64,000 nt of DNA, taken from NCBI GenBank assembly GCA_947650285.1, contig CANTFL010001451.1:372001-436000 (forward strand). Reading direction: 5' to 3'. Position numbers and translations under genes: made by a program. Origin of the DNA: Hyaloperonospora brassicae (Eukaryota; Oomycota; Peronosporomycetes; Peronosporales; Peronosporaceae). Below the pieces are notes generated by a model that had not been told where the DNA came from, did no database searches, and saw only the letters and a program-made list of their open reading frames with translations. Shown here one piece after another: positions 52,464 through 62,753 of the stretch; the first letter of the stretch is position 1; every line of letters begins with the position of its first letter.

Positions 52464-53353
52464 TTAAATTTTACCGTGCCTTACCAAACTTCTGGCTGTT
52501 GGTCGGGATTTGACCCATGTGGGCCTGGCGCTGCTTGAGCAATCGGTGTCTAAGCGCAAATGGTTAATTCTTCCGCACGTATAGCAACGACGGATGACGC
52601 GTAATTGTTCAGCAACTTGAAGTTCCGCTTCAACTTCACTGTCACCCTCAACATTGTTGAGATCTAAAGGTTCAGGTCTAGATGACGCTGAAGTGCTCAT
52701 GGAGATTGCCATGGTAGAGCTCGGGTTGTACCCATTTTCTTCAGCTTAGAAAGCTTTAAGTTTTAACCCGCGTTATGCGCTTTTTCGACCGCCCATTTTA
52801 AGTTCGATGGGTAGACGCGGAAGACTTAAATTTTGTCAGGTCCAGAACGACGCCCTTCCATATAAACTTTTTATGGACTACCTCTAGAAGAGGAATGCTC
52901 TGCATAGCATCAATGAGTGTCCCCAACTCTTGGACGTAGTCCGACAGCTCATTTTTGTCCAGGTGGGTAGAGAGGAAGCGTGATAGCACGCGATATGACT
53001 GGCAGGCGGCACAAATGTGTGAATAAGCTGAAACTTAAAACTCTCCCACATGAAGAAGGCGTCATCGATGGACTGAATGCACGTGAGTGCCCACTCCCTC
53101 GCTTTACCAGCGAGATTGTTGATCGCCACCGCGACCCTCTGATACTCGGTTCGTATCAAATCGACCTATGGGCGATCCCTACGTCGCGGATACAGAGGAT
53201 GAAATTCTTCTCCTCTTTACCGGAGTTTGGTTTAATGTCCAACTTGAATGTTTGATGCTTAGCCGTATCGTCTGTCATGTGCACGAAGCGTGTGGGCATA
53301 GCCGACGCAATTTGGTCTTGGACCTGCCCTATTGGGGTCGTTGTATACTGCAT
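52464..53353 (-). pseudogene. Gag of Gypsy element with degenerate CCHC zinc knuckle
   Basis: The N-terminal frame (53353-53156) contains FKLDIKPNSGKEEKNFIL. The core (53159-52884) contains AGKAREWALTCIQ and MWESFKFQLIHTFVPP, the W-F-PP pattern of retrotransposon gag. The next frame (52989-52798) has LSDYVQELGTLIDAMQ. The knuckle at 52712-52464 reads CYTCGRINHLRLDTDC, with six instead of four residues between the His and the last Cys. Frame changes separate all four pieces. Confidence 0.88.
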
Positions 53354-53528
53354 GATGGATTCGACACTTGTGCTTAGCCCATCGGGACCTTGTGCAGCTG
53401 GTAACTCAACATACGCAGACCCGACGGCCTCAGTCAGCTTTTCAAGATCGACCTTTCGTTTCAGTGAGCGGTGTGAGTTGTTTCATCCTCACAGAGGATC
53501 AGGTTAAACTGTATGAGGCATAGATTGA

Positions 53529-53543
53529 CTAGTCTTGCTACCA
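53529..53543 (-). other. Candidate tRNA primer-binding site
   Basis: Two bases after the 5' LTR the minus strand reads TGGTAGCAAGACTAG. It starts with the TGG that pairs with a tRNA CCA tail and resembles sites that use an initiator-Met type tRNA. The tRNA itself is not in the window. Confidence 0.5.
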
Positions 53544-53545
53544 AG

Positions 53546-54009
53546 TGTAGCAGAGCTGCACATCTCCTTAGGTCAGAGGTAGAATTTAACGCTCAAAGAT
53601 TAACTTAGTTCAAAGAACTCGACTCCAAAAATTAACAAAACCAGAGAGATTACGGTCCTTCTTCCACGGTACCAAACGATGCAAAGAAGTACAGCACAGA
53701 GTGCTCAAGCGTAGATGCCCTGACGAGGCGTTTGCTAGAATCTTCACTATTTCAAGACGCCTTAGGAAGACACGCGTCTTACGAGGATCAAAAGGGGAGC
53801 TGAACTTTATTCTGTTTATTTAAAAGACCACTTCATACTACCGTACTTAATCGAGACACTAATGTTCTAGTTAATGACTCTTCTATGGTCTCGTGTTTTT
53901 GGTGACTGACACACGTCAGCACCCAACAACTGATATGATGTTCGAGTATCATCTTCTGCAAGACTTCGTCCCTGGTGTAAACCACTCACATGTTGTGTAC
54001 CCCGTTACA
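53546..54009 (-). repeat. 5' LTR of Gypsy element (right copy)
   Basis: It is collinear with 46364-46828 and about 98 percent identical by eye. Differences include TTAATAAAA/TTAACAAAA, three changes near 53739-53748, and the terminal TTGTGTACCCC. In the minus orientation it carries the element's promoter. Confidence 0.95.
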
Positions 54010-54337
54010 CCGTGTGATTTCCAGAGGTTGGATTCCGAGGAGATGCTAAGCGTCGACAACATACCTATGCTTGTGCTTTGGTTACGTTGCGTATATGCAA
54101 GAACGGCTTTCTCGTGGTCTCCTTAATAAAAGTATTGACGCAAGAGCAAAAGTTCAGATGTCACGCATGTTTCCACCGAAGCCGACAGTTTTCGGAAAAG
54201 AATCGCACTCGCTGTGTGCCCCACAATCTTGCACTTTTCGAAGGTAGCATTTCCCATGAAAGCGCACAGCAAATCTAGTCGACAACTGTTTTGTCAGTAC
54301 ACACGTGTTATTAGAAGTGCGCCTCGGCATGTCTTTG

Positions 54338-54420
54338 AGCTTGTAGCTCAAGTGGTACGGTGTGGCAGCACCATGCGCAAGGTCACTGGTTCGATATCCA
54401 GTGACTACAATGGAAATTGA
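54338..54420 (+). mobile_element. tRNA-derived SINE-like unit
   Basis: A strong A box (TAGCTCAAGTGGTACGG, 54344-54360) and a perfect-looking B box (GGTTCGATATCC, 54388-54399) are 27 nt apart. The B box sits in a T-arm whose stem has seven pairs (TCACTGG / CCAGTGA). The D and anticodon arms do not form, so it is not a functional tRNA but the promoter head of a SINE. The body and 3' end probably extend to about 54540, but no tail or duplication was found. Confidence 0.55.
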
Positions 54421-57340
54421 AACCTTCGGGTTATGGTGTGCCGGGGTTCGCCAGCACTGTCCGGCCAGACAGTGAAGTCCCCCATGTTTCGGACGTTTCA
54501 GTGTTTGTTAGAAACACACTGTCTGCATTAGAAACGTACGACTGAACGATTAGTAATGCGCGACAAGACGATTACTAACGTAGAGTCAGAGAAAATCCAG
54601 TAGGCTTAGAGTAGCAACAGGAGGTTGTGAACTAAGGACCTAAATATATTTGCTGTGTATTTTGCAAGACTTCGATCACTCCCTTTAGGAGCGATCTCAT
54701 GCGTTACTCAAGTTTCTTTTCATGGTGCCATCAAGGTTGGCCTGCTGAGTGTACAACACCTTGCTGTATCAGTTTTTGAATGACCGCACTGTCAAAAATC
54801 ACGGCATTCAACAATATCAGCATAGCTACGACCTGGTTAAGATGCGTCATGTAACGGGGTAGCCCGTTACTTGAAATTGCCATTGCGCGAAACGATAATA
54901 AAGAATTGAAGTTGAATATTCTTATAACAACATCACGAGTCATAGTGATATAGTTGAGATGACTCAAAGGTCTACTCGTTGGTTGATGTTGTGATTATAT
55001 CAACCCGCCAATCGCTGCTAGACGCGCGCAATGGGTGGTGAGTAGACGTCATCATTTGTTTAGTTATATTAATGTAATTAAGTTAGGTCGAAACAGAGAA
55101 CAAAAGTTTTAGGACTGAATAGTAATAAATAACAGTTTTACTTTTCTACAACTAGAGTCTTGTCGTAGCTATTTACCCTTCCTCGGTATAGTGTCAATAC
55201 CCAGCAGGGCACTGACCTTCACTATTGTCAGTGAGAGTTAACTCCGTACTGGTGTTCCAGTATGAAGTAAGCAGTGCCTTGTTACACGTCACGCTTCAAA
55301 ACCTGCCGGTTTCATTTTGACCGATTTCACAGATGGCTATCCGATATAATTCAACGTTCGATGGCCTTGTTTCTCAAGACAATACGCATTGCAGCCTATA
55401 GAGGGGCTTATATATCACCAAGCAGCTACAAAAGTACTTTTCGTTTGCCGAGCCTGTCAAGCAAGACAAAGCTCAGATACATTAACTTTTACCCGGGGAA
55501 ATTGACGCGACTACCGGCTACTTACCAATGTCCAATTGATTCGCTTCCCGGCTCGATTCTACCATGTGACATGTCTGCATGTAGTTGCTACATCAAAACA
55601 AAGACACTTGGCGCACCGTCAGCTCATCAATCCTAAACACCTACCGCCTGTTTGACAAAGCCGCACCTTTGCTGACCTTGAGGTTCCCTCAACGGCTTGG
55701 TTATGCGTTGAGTTCTAGTCGAGCGACTACCGGGCCAATGCTCTCTGCGACCAAAGCAAGGTCGTAGTAACGTTCAATATGTACTGCTACCGCCCGAGAA
55801 TATTGGCGCTACTAAATGCGTCCTGGCAAGAGTAACCTGTCGGAGCACAACACCTCTGAGAGTGCATGATACTCCGCTACGTGAATTGATACGACATCCG
55901 ATGTTGAGGGGGGTCCTTTGGTGAAGATCTCGTTCCGCTACCAAGGAACGATCGCACGGTTGAGGCGCGAGTCTACTCTTCCAAAGTGCCTGCTGATGTA
56001 CATGCGTTTCCGTGGCGCTATCTGACTCATCTAGCAGCTGATTACAACCGATATTACTGAGCCTCTAGCTCGGGTAATTTTTATAGCCAGCATACGATGC
56101 GTTTCATTCCACCAGCACTTGGTCAAGAAAAGAATGACAAGAGTTTGGCTCTTTTGCACAAATAACGCACATTTCGAGGCAGCCCGCACTTGCTTCGCTA
56201 CTATCTCTTCGCAATGGCATCTACAAGTAACGTTGCATGCATCTTGCCCAAGCGACGCAAGTCGACGTTTGTAGTGGTAGGTATCCTGTCCCCACAAGCT
56301 GACGCTCGCCACGATGGACAGTGCAGATACTACAGTGAGTTCGATGTTGGCGCCTTGCTAACCTGATCAGGTGGAAGGGTCTGCTGGACATAACTGGGTC
56401 TTCGGTTCAGAGCGCTTTCACTACAGGTGGACTAGTGGTAGCGTCTCACAGATCGTTTCCCGATAGACTTCGTAGCTTTCCACACGATGCCCACAAAACG
56501 TGGTCCTCGTTCAGACGACGCGACGCCAGCGTACCGTATGTGACAACTGGTACACAGAATCAAATGGCTGTGGACAAGCGCGTCCTCGGCAAAATCCAGC
56601 AGAACGTAGACACGAGCGCCCCCATCAAAGACGTCGGCGTCAATGTCCTTGTGTTTCACCGAAACTCGACACCATAGGGAGGGGCTCCAAGCCAGAGAAA
56701 GCAGATGGACTTGGGACAGATTGAAAGGTCCCACGCACTCTCTGTGCGTGTCGTGCCGTTCGGCCGTTCGAGCACACATCTGATAGCGTAAACTCGATAG
56801 GATACACACACACACCGCAAAGAGGCAGCTCAACGTCCAGTCTGCCGCACATGTCGTACCTGCCGCAAACCCGACACAGCAGTCCATTACTCACGTTACG
56901 TGCGACGCACGTGCGAAAGTGCGAGGAGCCCGTGGATGGGAGCCCAGCCTCTTCGCGTGCTTGTGTAAAGGATACTCTCGCGTGGCCGTGTCCCTCCTGC
57001 GTGGTTGAATCAGCACATGACTCCCCATCTAGTTCGTCTCCTCCGAACGTTTCCCCGACCGGACCCGCTCCTTTTCGGTTGTGGTATGCGAAAACCCAAT
57101 GCCGGGCGTGCACTTGGTGTCCAGCCTCAACCATCATCGACGGTCGTGAGGTCGTCGTGCCTTTGCCTGCTTGTGGCCACGCTCGGCTTTCCCATCCGAG
57201 GCAAAGCTCGACTCTCTAACCATACAACCACACGAGATCGCCCAACGTGGATCGTGAACCTACGACGCGCCACACGCACGTTGAATGTCGAGGGGGAGCA
57301 AACAATGAACGAACGTCCGCGCCTCGTTTTCAGCCCGTGT
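54421..57340. other. Mixed-composition DNA upstream of gene 2, no supported gene
   Basis: Overlapping frames of 70-165 codons exist on both strands, for example 55274-55636 plus and 56640-57137 minus, but none has features of a known family. The frame ending at 56679 plus (contains VLGKIQQNVDTSAPIKDVG) is protein-like but short. The last 100-150 bp next to gene 2 are its promoter region, sharing a GAATGTCGAG block with gene 1. Confidence 0.4.
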
Positions 57341-57366
57341 CGGTGTGCATTCATTTTCCAATCTCC
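57341..57366 (+). promoter_or_regulatory. Oomycete initiator/FPR-type core promoter of gene 2
   Basis: GTGTGCATTCATTTTCCAAT continues into CTCC and is the same as in gene 1. It ends 80 nt before the ATG at 57447. Transcription probably starts within it, followed by a pyrimidine-rich leader that includes a C-rich tract near 57396-57419. Confidence 0.7.
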
Positions 57367-57446
57367 TCCTTCCTCCCCAGGAGATTACTACTTCTTCCCC
57401 CCACTACCCCCCCCACCACCTACCTACCCAAAGGTCTTCTGCTGCC

Positions 57447-59087
57447 ATGGTGTACACGCCCAGCGCCTACCTCGTCACGGCGGCCGTAGCCCTCGTGATC
57501 ACGAAGATGCAGCAGACGGCAGCTACGTCAATGTACTACGACCCGGAAATGGCCACCAACGCGACGGACGAGATGGGGAGCAAGTTCCCCGGGCGTGGTG
57601 TGGAAATGCCCAAGGAAGACTTGGCCTACACGGTGCACGTGGACCCGACGCTGCCGGACATTACGTCCATTTCGTCTGTGCCTGTGCAGTACCCGGACTT
57701 GCTGGGAAAAGCCTCGGTGGGCCCGGTCGAGCCGGTGTCGACCAAGGTCGGCACGGGCGTGCTGTCCCGTCCCCTGCCATCGCTGGACGCCAACCATGAC
57801 GGCTACATTGACGAGATGGAGTTGGCGGCGGGGACGTTGCCTGCTGTCGTTGCGAAGACGCCGTTGTTGGACTTGGCGCACGGTGCGGCGAAGAACGCAT
57901 CCGACTGTGCCACTGGATGGGAGAAGACCAAGCAGGAGGACGAGGACTCGAAGAAGAATCGCCGGCTCGAGGAAATTCACACCAGCCGACCCCTGACTCA
58001 ACTGGCCAATCACTTTGGCAAACCAATGGTGACCAAGCTGGCAGACCTGCCGATGGAAGGGTCGAAAACACACGCGCCTTGGCCGGGTCCGTACTGGGCC
58101 ATGGGTGGCGACAACATCAATGTCAACTGGACGAGGGAGATCCTCATGAGTCCGTCCGAGAAGTACGCCAAGGCGTTTGGTCTGGACGTGAAGACTGTCC
58201 AGGATGGGGTCTCGCTCTCGCTTGGCATTGACGGCGCGCCATCCAAAGTCTTCTGCGAAGAGGCAAGCTTTTGCACGACCAACTACGGTCCTGACGTTAG
58301 TTGCGCTCGCCGTGCCCCGACGACCCAGGGCTTCTGCATTGCAAATTGGAACGGGGCGTGTCACGCCTGGGCACCCTGTTCCATCATGGAGGAAGAGCCG
58401 CGGTGTCCTGTGATCTACAACGGCATCACGTTCACGCCACTTGACATCAAGGGGCTGCTGACAACGCTGTACGATGAGTCGCGTGTGCCCATGGTTCTCA
58501 TTGGTACTCGGTACTACAGCGAACCCGACTCGAAGGACGAGTACGGTCGTCACACGAGTCCCGCCTACCGTGACCTCAATCCTGCCATGTTCCACATTGC
58601 TGCTGCCAACATCTTGGGCATCTTCCACCACTCGTTTGTGGTTGACAAGTCGGCGAACGGAGAGGTGTGGAACCAGCCCGTGCGTGGCTACAAAATCTAC
58701 GAGCAGACTAATATGACGCTGGAGGAGGCTGCCCAGACGTTTTACGGCCTCGAGAAGTACCCGTGGAACGCTGCTGCCAAGAGCATTGTGTACATCAAGA
58801 TGCGCCTGTCGTGGGTCAGTGAGTCGAACGAAGAGGGCAGCATGTTGGAGACTCCCGGTATGTTGGACAAGTACACCTCGGGTGAGTACTACATATACCT
58901 GCTTGAGATCGACGGAGACGGAAACATCATTGGTGGCGAGTGGTTGTACGAATCAAACGACATCCACCCCGACTTCTTGTGGTTCCCCAAGGCAAAGCCG
59001 GCGCTTGACGTGGTCACCTCGTCGGGTCTGAGTTACTCCGACTTGATCATGCTTTTGGAAAAGTCGATCGCGTGCATTGGCCAGTAA
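57447..59087 (+). CDS. Secreted transglutaminase elicitor, M81/GP42 family (gene 2)
   Basis: This encodes 546 residues, intronless, with TAA at 59085-59087. It has the same plan as gene 1 and by eye is about three-quarters identical to it. The signal peptide covers residues 1-28. An EF-hand loop at 114-125 is complete (DANHDGYIDEME, acidic at 1, 3, 5, 9 and 12 or equivalent). A dibasic/tribasic KKNRRLEE lies at 169-176. The probable catalytic Cys is Cys305 in WNGACHAWAP. The Pep-13 position (407-420) reads VWNQPVRGYKIYEQ, with two conservative changes while the Trp and Pro known to matter for recognition and activity are kept. A second acidic loop, DGDGNIIGGEW, is near 489-499. The open frame extends 34 codons upstream across the promoter; I chose the ATG shared with gene 1. 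Gene 3 follows 3.7 kb downstream on the same strand. Confidence 0.95.
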   Translation: MVYTPSAYLVTAAVALVITKMQQTAATSMYYDPEMATNATDEMGSKFPGRGVEMPKEDLAYTVHVDPTLPDITSISSVPVQYPDLLGKASVGPVEPVSTKVGTGVLSRPLPSLDANHDGYIDEMELAAGTLPAVVAKTPLLDLAHGAAKNASDCATGWEKTKQEDEDSKKNRRLEEIHTSRPLTQLANHFGKPMVTKLADLPMEGSKTHAPWPGPYWAMGGDNINVNWTREILMSPSEKYAKAFGLDVKTVQDGVSLSLGIDGAPSKVFCEEASFCTTNYGPDVSCARRAPTTQGFCIANWNGACHAWAPCSIMEEEPRCPVIYNGITFTPLDIKGLLTTLYDESRVPMVLIGTRYYSEPDSKDEYGRHTSPAYRDLNPAMFHIAAANILGIFHHSFVVDKSANGEVWNQPVRGYKIYEQTNMTLEEAAQTFYGLEKYPWNAAAKSIVYIKMRLSWVSESNEEGSMLETPGMLDKYTSGEYYIYLLEIDGDGNIIGGEWLYESNDIHPDFLWFPKAKPALDVVTSSGLSYSDLIMLLEKSIACIGQ

Positions 59088-62000
59088 TCGTTGTCAACCC
59101 TCGACTCGGAGTCGACGGACTGAGCCGATTCGTGATCAACGTCTTTTACTGTAGCGTCGGCGTCCATCTGGACTTTGGTATCGGATGCGATGCGCGACTG
59201 TGCTTTCGAGCGGAACGATGGCCACCGAGACGCTACAATGCATTCATGTCTTACTTTCCAACAAATGTAGTGACGGCTCTGTGCTGAGCACGCGCTCGTG
59301 TGCTTTTCACTGCCTCATCTACTGTACCTGCTCTCCTGGTCGTTTACACAAACCCGTACGTAGCGCACTTCTTAGCATGTAGAAAACAGCATAAACAAGC
59401 AATGATTTTTGACTTCTTTGAGGGAACTTGCGTCCATTCAGTCAGCTGTCCTGCAAACAACTACCCCAATGTCTCAACAAAGCTGAAAACAGCGATGCAA
59501 GAGAATGCCGTTCAAAAATTTGGCAATGCCTCTGATGCTGTTCAGATTGGCCGATACTGCTGTTATCATTGGAAAACACGGGCACGCCGAAAAACGACAC
59601 GGGTCTGTTGGCTTTCTTTTTCATCAACGCACGGACGAAGTAATTTGTGTCAGTCAACTCCATTCGTGCACAAGTTGCTGGCAACCTGTCTCGCTCCTTG
59701 TCCAGCACTCGATCAGCACCGATTCTGACCATCTCGCACGCCATACGTGTCGTTACGTTGAACACGGGTGCTCTACAACTATCTTGAGACTGAAGTTACG
59801 ATCGAAACACATCCTGAGATCTACGTCTGCGACTACCACAAAGGGTCACGTATGGTTTGATACAGGAGGTGGGCCCTTGATTCTCCGCTCAGATCACTTG
59901 TGCGCGAATAGTAGCTTGGCATGGTTGGACCACCCCCTCCTCCAAGTACACTTGCTCTCCCTCGCGTCTCGCCCATCTTGGACAAACTAGCATTGTTTTT
60001 CATCACCAATTGTGCGGCCTGACTTCTTACTGCTATGACTTACATCTCGAATGTCATGGATTGGAAATAGCGTCACGCGGCAACGAAAGGTGCATCATGT
60101 GATCACCAAACAATCGCTGCGCCACTACTTTCGATCGCTGCGATGGTAGTCGCGGATTTGCAATCGCTGAGAAACGTCGCACGACTTGGACGGTATCTGT
60201 CACGCATGGTCGTAGTCTTTCTGTGACTGAGCCAAAACCAAAGGGCTCGGTTGGCGTTACACTCTCGCCATGCACTACACGCGCTGCTCCTGACCACGAC
60301 GGACCGAATGTACCGGCATGTGAGCAATGACAGTGGAAGTGACACATTCCAGGAGCGAGGCATACGAAAATGCATCTCACCATGGTCGAAAATCGTATCG
60401 TGTTCTGCAATGCTATCGTCAACATCGTGTATAAACCGCGATACTACGTTCGCGTCTCTTTGTAAAAGCAAAAGCCACTGGAAGCTGCACAAGCACGCTG
60501 GGAGCTATCTCGGGTAGGATACGGCGGATCGCTATCATGTCTGAATACACCTCATCGTCTCACTCGCTAGATTGTCTCCGAAAGAGACCCCGCGCGCCTT
60601 TATCCCACCCGTAAAACACATTTACTAAGAACGTTGTATACGTCAAGACTTGACCACCGAGGATCCGCGAGAAGTACACAAGCGGACGTCCATGTCTGAA
60701 TCCGACAGGTGCCTCTTCCAATGTGTTTATACGGATAACATACTCGTCACTATATGAGTCTAGCGACGACCCCCCCCACGCATTCGTTTTATGTCGAACT
60801 CGGTCGCTACAAGGCGGTCTGATGCTGATCAAGAGGTCGAATCAAGGGCGATTTTCAGCATGTATACGATACTTCATGAATGCACTTGTCAGCCACATCG
60901 GCATACCGAAGGTTACTTGGGACCGTTTGTCGAGGTCATGGCGGGTCTCGGGCTCTGCTTCGTCGCCCTCTATAGCCTCGTCTTCAGCTTGAGCCAGATT
61001 CGTTGGGAACCGAATTCGAGGCGCCGATTGCAGGTTCGAATATACAATTTCTAAGATGAAGAACATGTAGCCAACAGAGATTGACAAGCGACTGTGTGAT
61101 TTGTGGCAAAATGTGCAGTGTTTGAAACGAAAGATCATGTGTCCCATCGCCTACAAATGCGATAGAATGGAGGGACAGACTAGGGTAATAAAAAACCATA
61201 AATGAGCGAGCAAAAGGGTGCGAGTTAATCAGACTTGGTGTCTTTTTCCATTCTTCTCCCATTTGGGGCAGACCTGCTTCATTTAGTCATGAAGTGTGCC
61301 CAAGCACTGTGTGCCACACGAAATATGCGATAGTTTGGTCCGCGTCCACAAACGCCTGTTTGCGCCTCCGATTTAGCGTCGTCACTAAGATCCTCTATAA
61401 TATGTGCGATTAGCAAGTATGCTGCTTTGGAGGTAGATGCTACTTGTCGTTAATGCACTCTAAGAGGTGATTAGGTTCGCAAGATGATGTCATTTTTGAT
61501 TCTTATATTACAAAAGTCCTGCGCGTCGATAAAATCATTCTTTAGAGGGAATACATCTTGCAATCGCTCGGTGTTGCGAAATCGTTGCGCTAGAATAATG
61601 GTCGGAGGTGCAAACATTCCCGTTGATAAAAGAAAAAGCTTGACAAATGATCGTTAGCGGCATCAGGTACCTGACGGTATATTTGGTTGAACGCTCCTAG
61701 CGCCGCGTAGCACACGAATCACACACAAAATGGGCTGACCGTCTCCGATCTAGTAGCCCCCTGTTGCTCTTCTAGCGGAAGTGGGCAAGGAATACCTCAA
61801 TGAACTCACAAGCTATACACATTCTAGTGTTTGTCCATGTAACGTTGCGTCAATCATCACGGTAAGCGCTACAACTGCAGCCACAGTCGCCGCGACAACC
61901 AGCCGCATTTGCGGATACCGAAGATCGCATGACACCGTAAACTCGTATTTGCGCTAAATCGCACCACAGCTGGCATTTGACGCGTCGACTCTCGTTCACG

Positions 62001-62690
62001 TTTGCCGCTCTCGGCAAGCCAAGAACGCGTGTCAATCCTTGCACCTTCAGTAGAGCTGACATGGAGGTGCAGAATGGCACACGCATCGGAAACGGTTTAC
62101 CACTTGCTGGCAAAACGGTAATGCTGACATCGTTATTTCTAGCACTTTTCCAGCGCATGCAACAGCGCAAGTCGGCGGTTGGAACAAAAAGAGCGAAACG
62201 CCTTTGTTCGTACACTTTGGTGCGGTCCGAATCGGTTGAAACGGCAACGCAGTGTGACTTCCCGTTTATCGATATTGCAGCTGAATGTCTTACATCGAAT
62301 CAGTCTCTTATCGAGCAGGAGCGAGCGAGTGTTACTTGGTCCCTCGACAGGCACACTCATTTGACCTAAAACATCATCGATTTGGTGCGACTACTTGCGA
62401 TCCAACTCGTGGCACGTCTTGATTCTTTTAGGCACGCCATGAACCACTGTACCGTTTCGTCGCATCGTGCGACCGAACCACTTCAACATGGCCGAAACTC
62501 CCGCGAAAACTAGTGCTATAGGCGCAAGTCACCATGACTGCGGGTCCGTATCTCGCTAGGATACATTATAGGCAACAGAGCTGAAGGTGCTCACGATACT
62601 AACTGCTCGTGGAGGCGACGTCCAGCAGTCAAGACGTACGTCCGACGAGCAAGAAGTCTAGTCTCAGGAGCTGGACCGCATAACTCGGCT
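59088..62690. other. Intergenic DNA between genes 2 and 3
   Basis: Frames of 80-160 codons overlap on both strands at balanced composition, so most are chance. The minus strand between about 61150 and 59440 has several protein-like pieces, the best of which is listed separately. The plus frame at 61977-62369 (130 codons) is uninterrupted, but it has no recognised motif and a competing minus-strand frame. No transposon domain was recognised. Confidence 0.4.
60560..61147 (-). pseudogene. Unidentified reading frame broken by one stop
   Basis: Two consecutive minus-strand frames (61147-60842 and 60832-60560) are in the same phase, separated by a single TGA at 60844-60842, giving about 195 codons. 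Segments such as AEDEAIEGDEAEPETRHDL, EEAPVGFRHGRPLVYFSR and ILGGQVLTYTTFLVNVF look like real protein. More pieces continue below it, for example ERDRLPATCARMELTDTNYF near 59700. I do not recognise a family. It may be a pseudogene, or a gene with an intron that I cannot define. Confidence 0.35.
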
Positions 62691-62709
62691 GTCATTCCCC
62701 AACTTTCTC
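62691..62709 (+). promoter_or_regulatory. Oomycete initiator/FPR-type core promoter of gene 3
   Basis: GTCATTCCCCAACTTTCTC matches the Inr-FPR consensus at about 13 of 15 positions and ends 44 nt before the ATG. The sequence further upstream does not resemble genes 1 and 2, so only the core is conserved. Confidence 0.65.
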
Positions 62710-62753
62710 GCTCCGAGAAACTTACTCGACTCTCGCTTTCCCGCTCCTCTAAC

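Larger units (their letters stand above)
46364..54009 (-). mobile_element. Ty3/Gypsy chromovirus LTR retrotransposon, full length but defective
   Basis: A 7.65-kb element lies on the minus strand between two direct repeats of about 465 bp with TGTA...TACA ends. Reading right to left, the order is gag, zinc knuckle, protease, reverse transcriptase, RNase H, integrase, chromodomain, which is the chromovirus order. Every domain is broken by stops or frameshifts, and several catalytic residues are lost. The LTRs differ by about 8 substitutions and one indel by eye. No perfect target-site duplication is visible: the flanks read ...TGGTG and CCGTG..., three of five matching. An extra antisense reading-frame relic lies between the chromodomain and the 3' LTR. 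Confidence 0.93.

Noticed and set aside
54338..54409. Functional tRNA gene
   Set aside because: The T-arm and internal promoter boxes are good, but the acceptor, D and anticodon arms do not pair. A SINE head is more likely.
55274..55636. Plus-strand frame of 120 codons
   Set aside because: No recognisable domain, promoter or conserved neighbour. Probably chance.
56432..56887. Minus-strand frame of 151 codons upstream of gene 2
   Set aside because: Cys-rich chance composition, and several competing frames occupy the same DNA.
57954..57977. RXLR-effector-like motif (NRRLEE) in the transglutaminases
   Set aside because: It lacks the second Arg of R-x-L-R and lies about 170 residues in, far from the usual position. 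A pro-cleavage site explains it better.
57528..58631. Minus-strand frame of 367 codons opposite gene 2
   Set aside because: Same reason. It resembles the antisense frame of gene 1 only because the sense genes are similar.
61977..62369. Plus-strand frame of 130 codons
   Set aside because: No motif, no promoter element, and equally plausible frames on the other strand in balanced-composition DNA. Not enough to call a gene.
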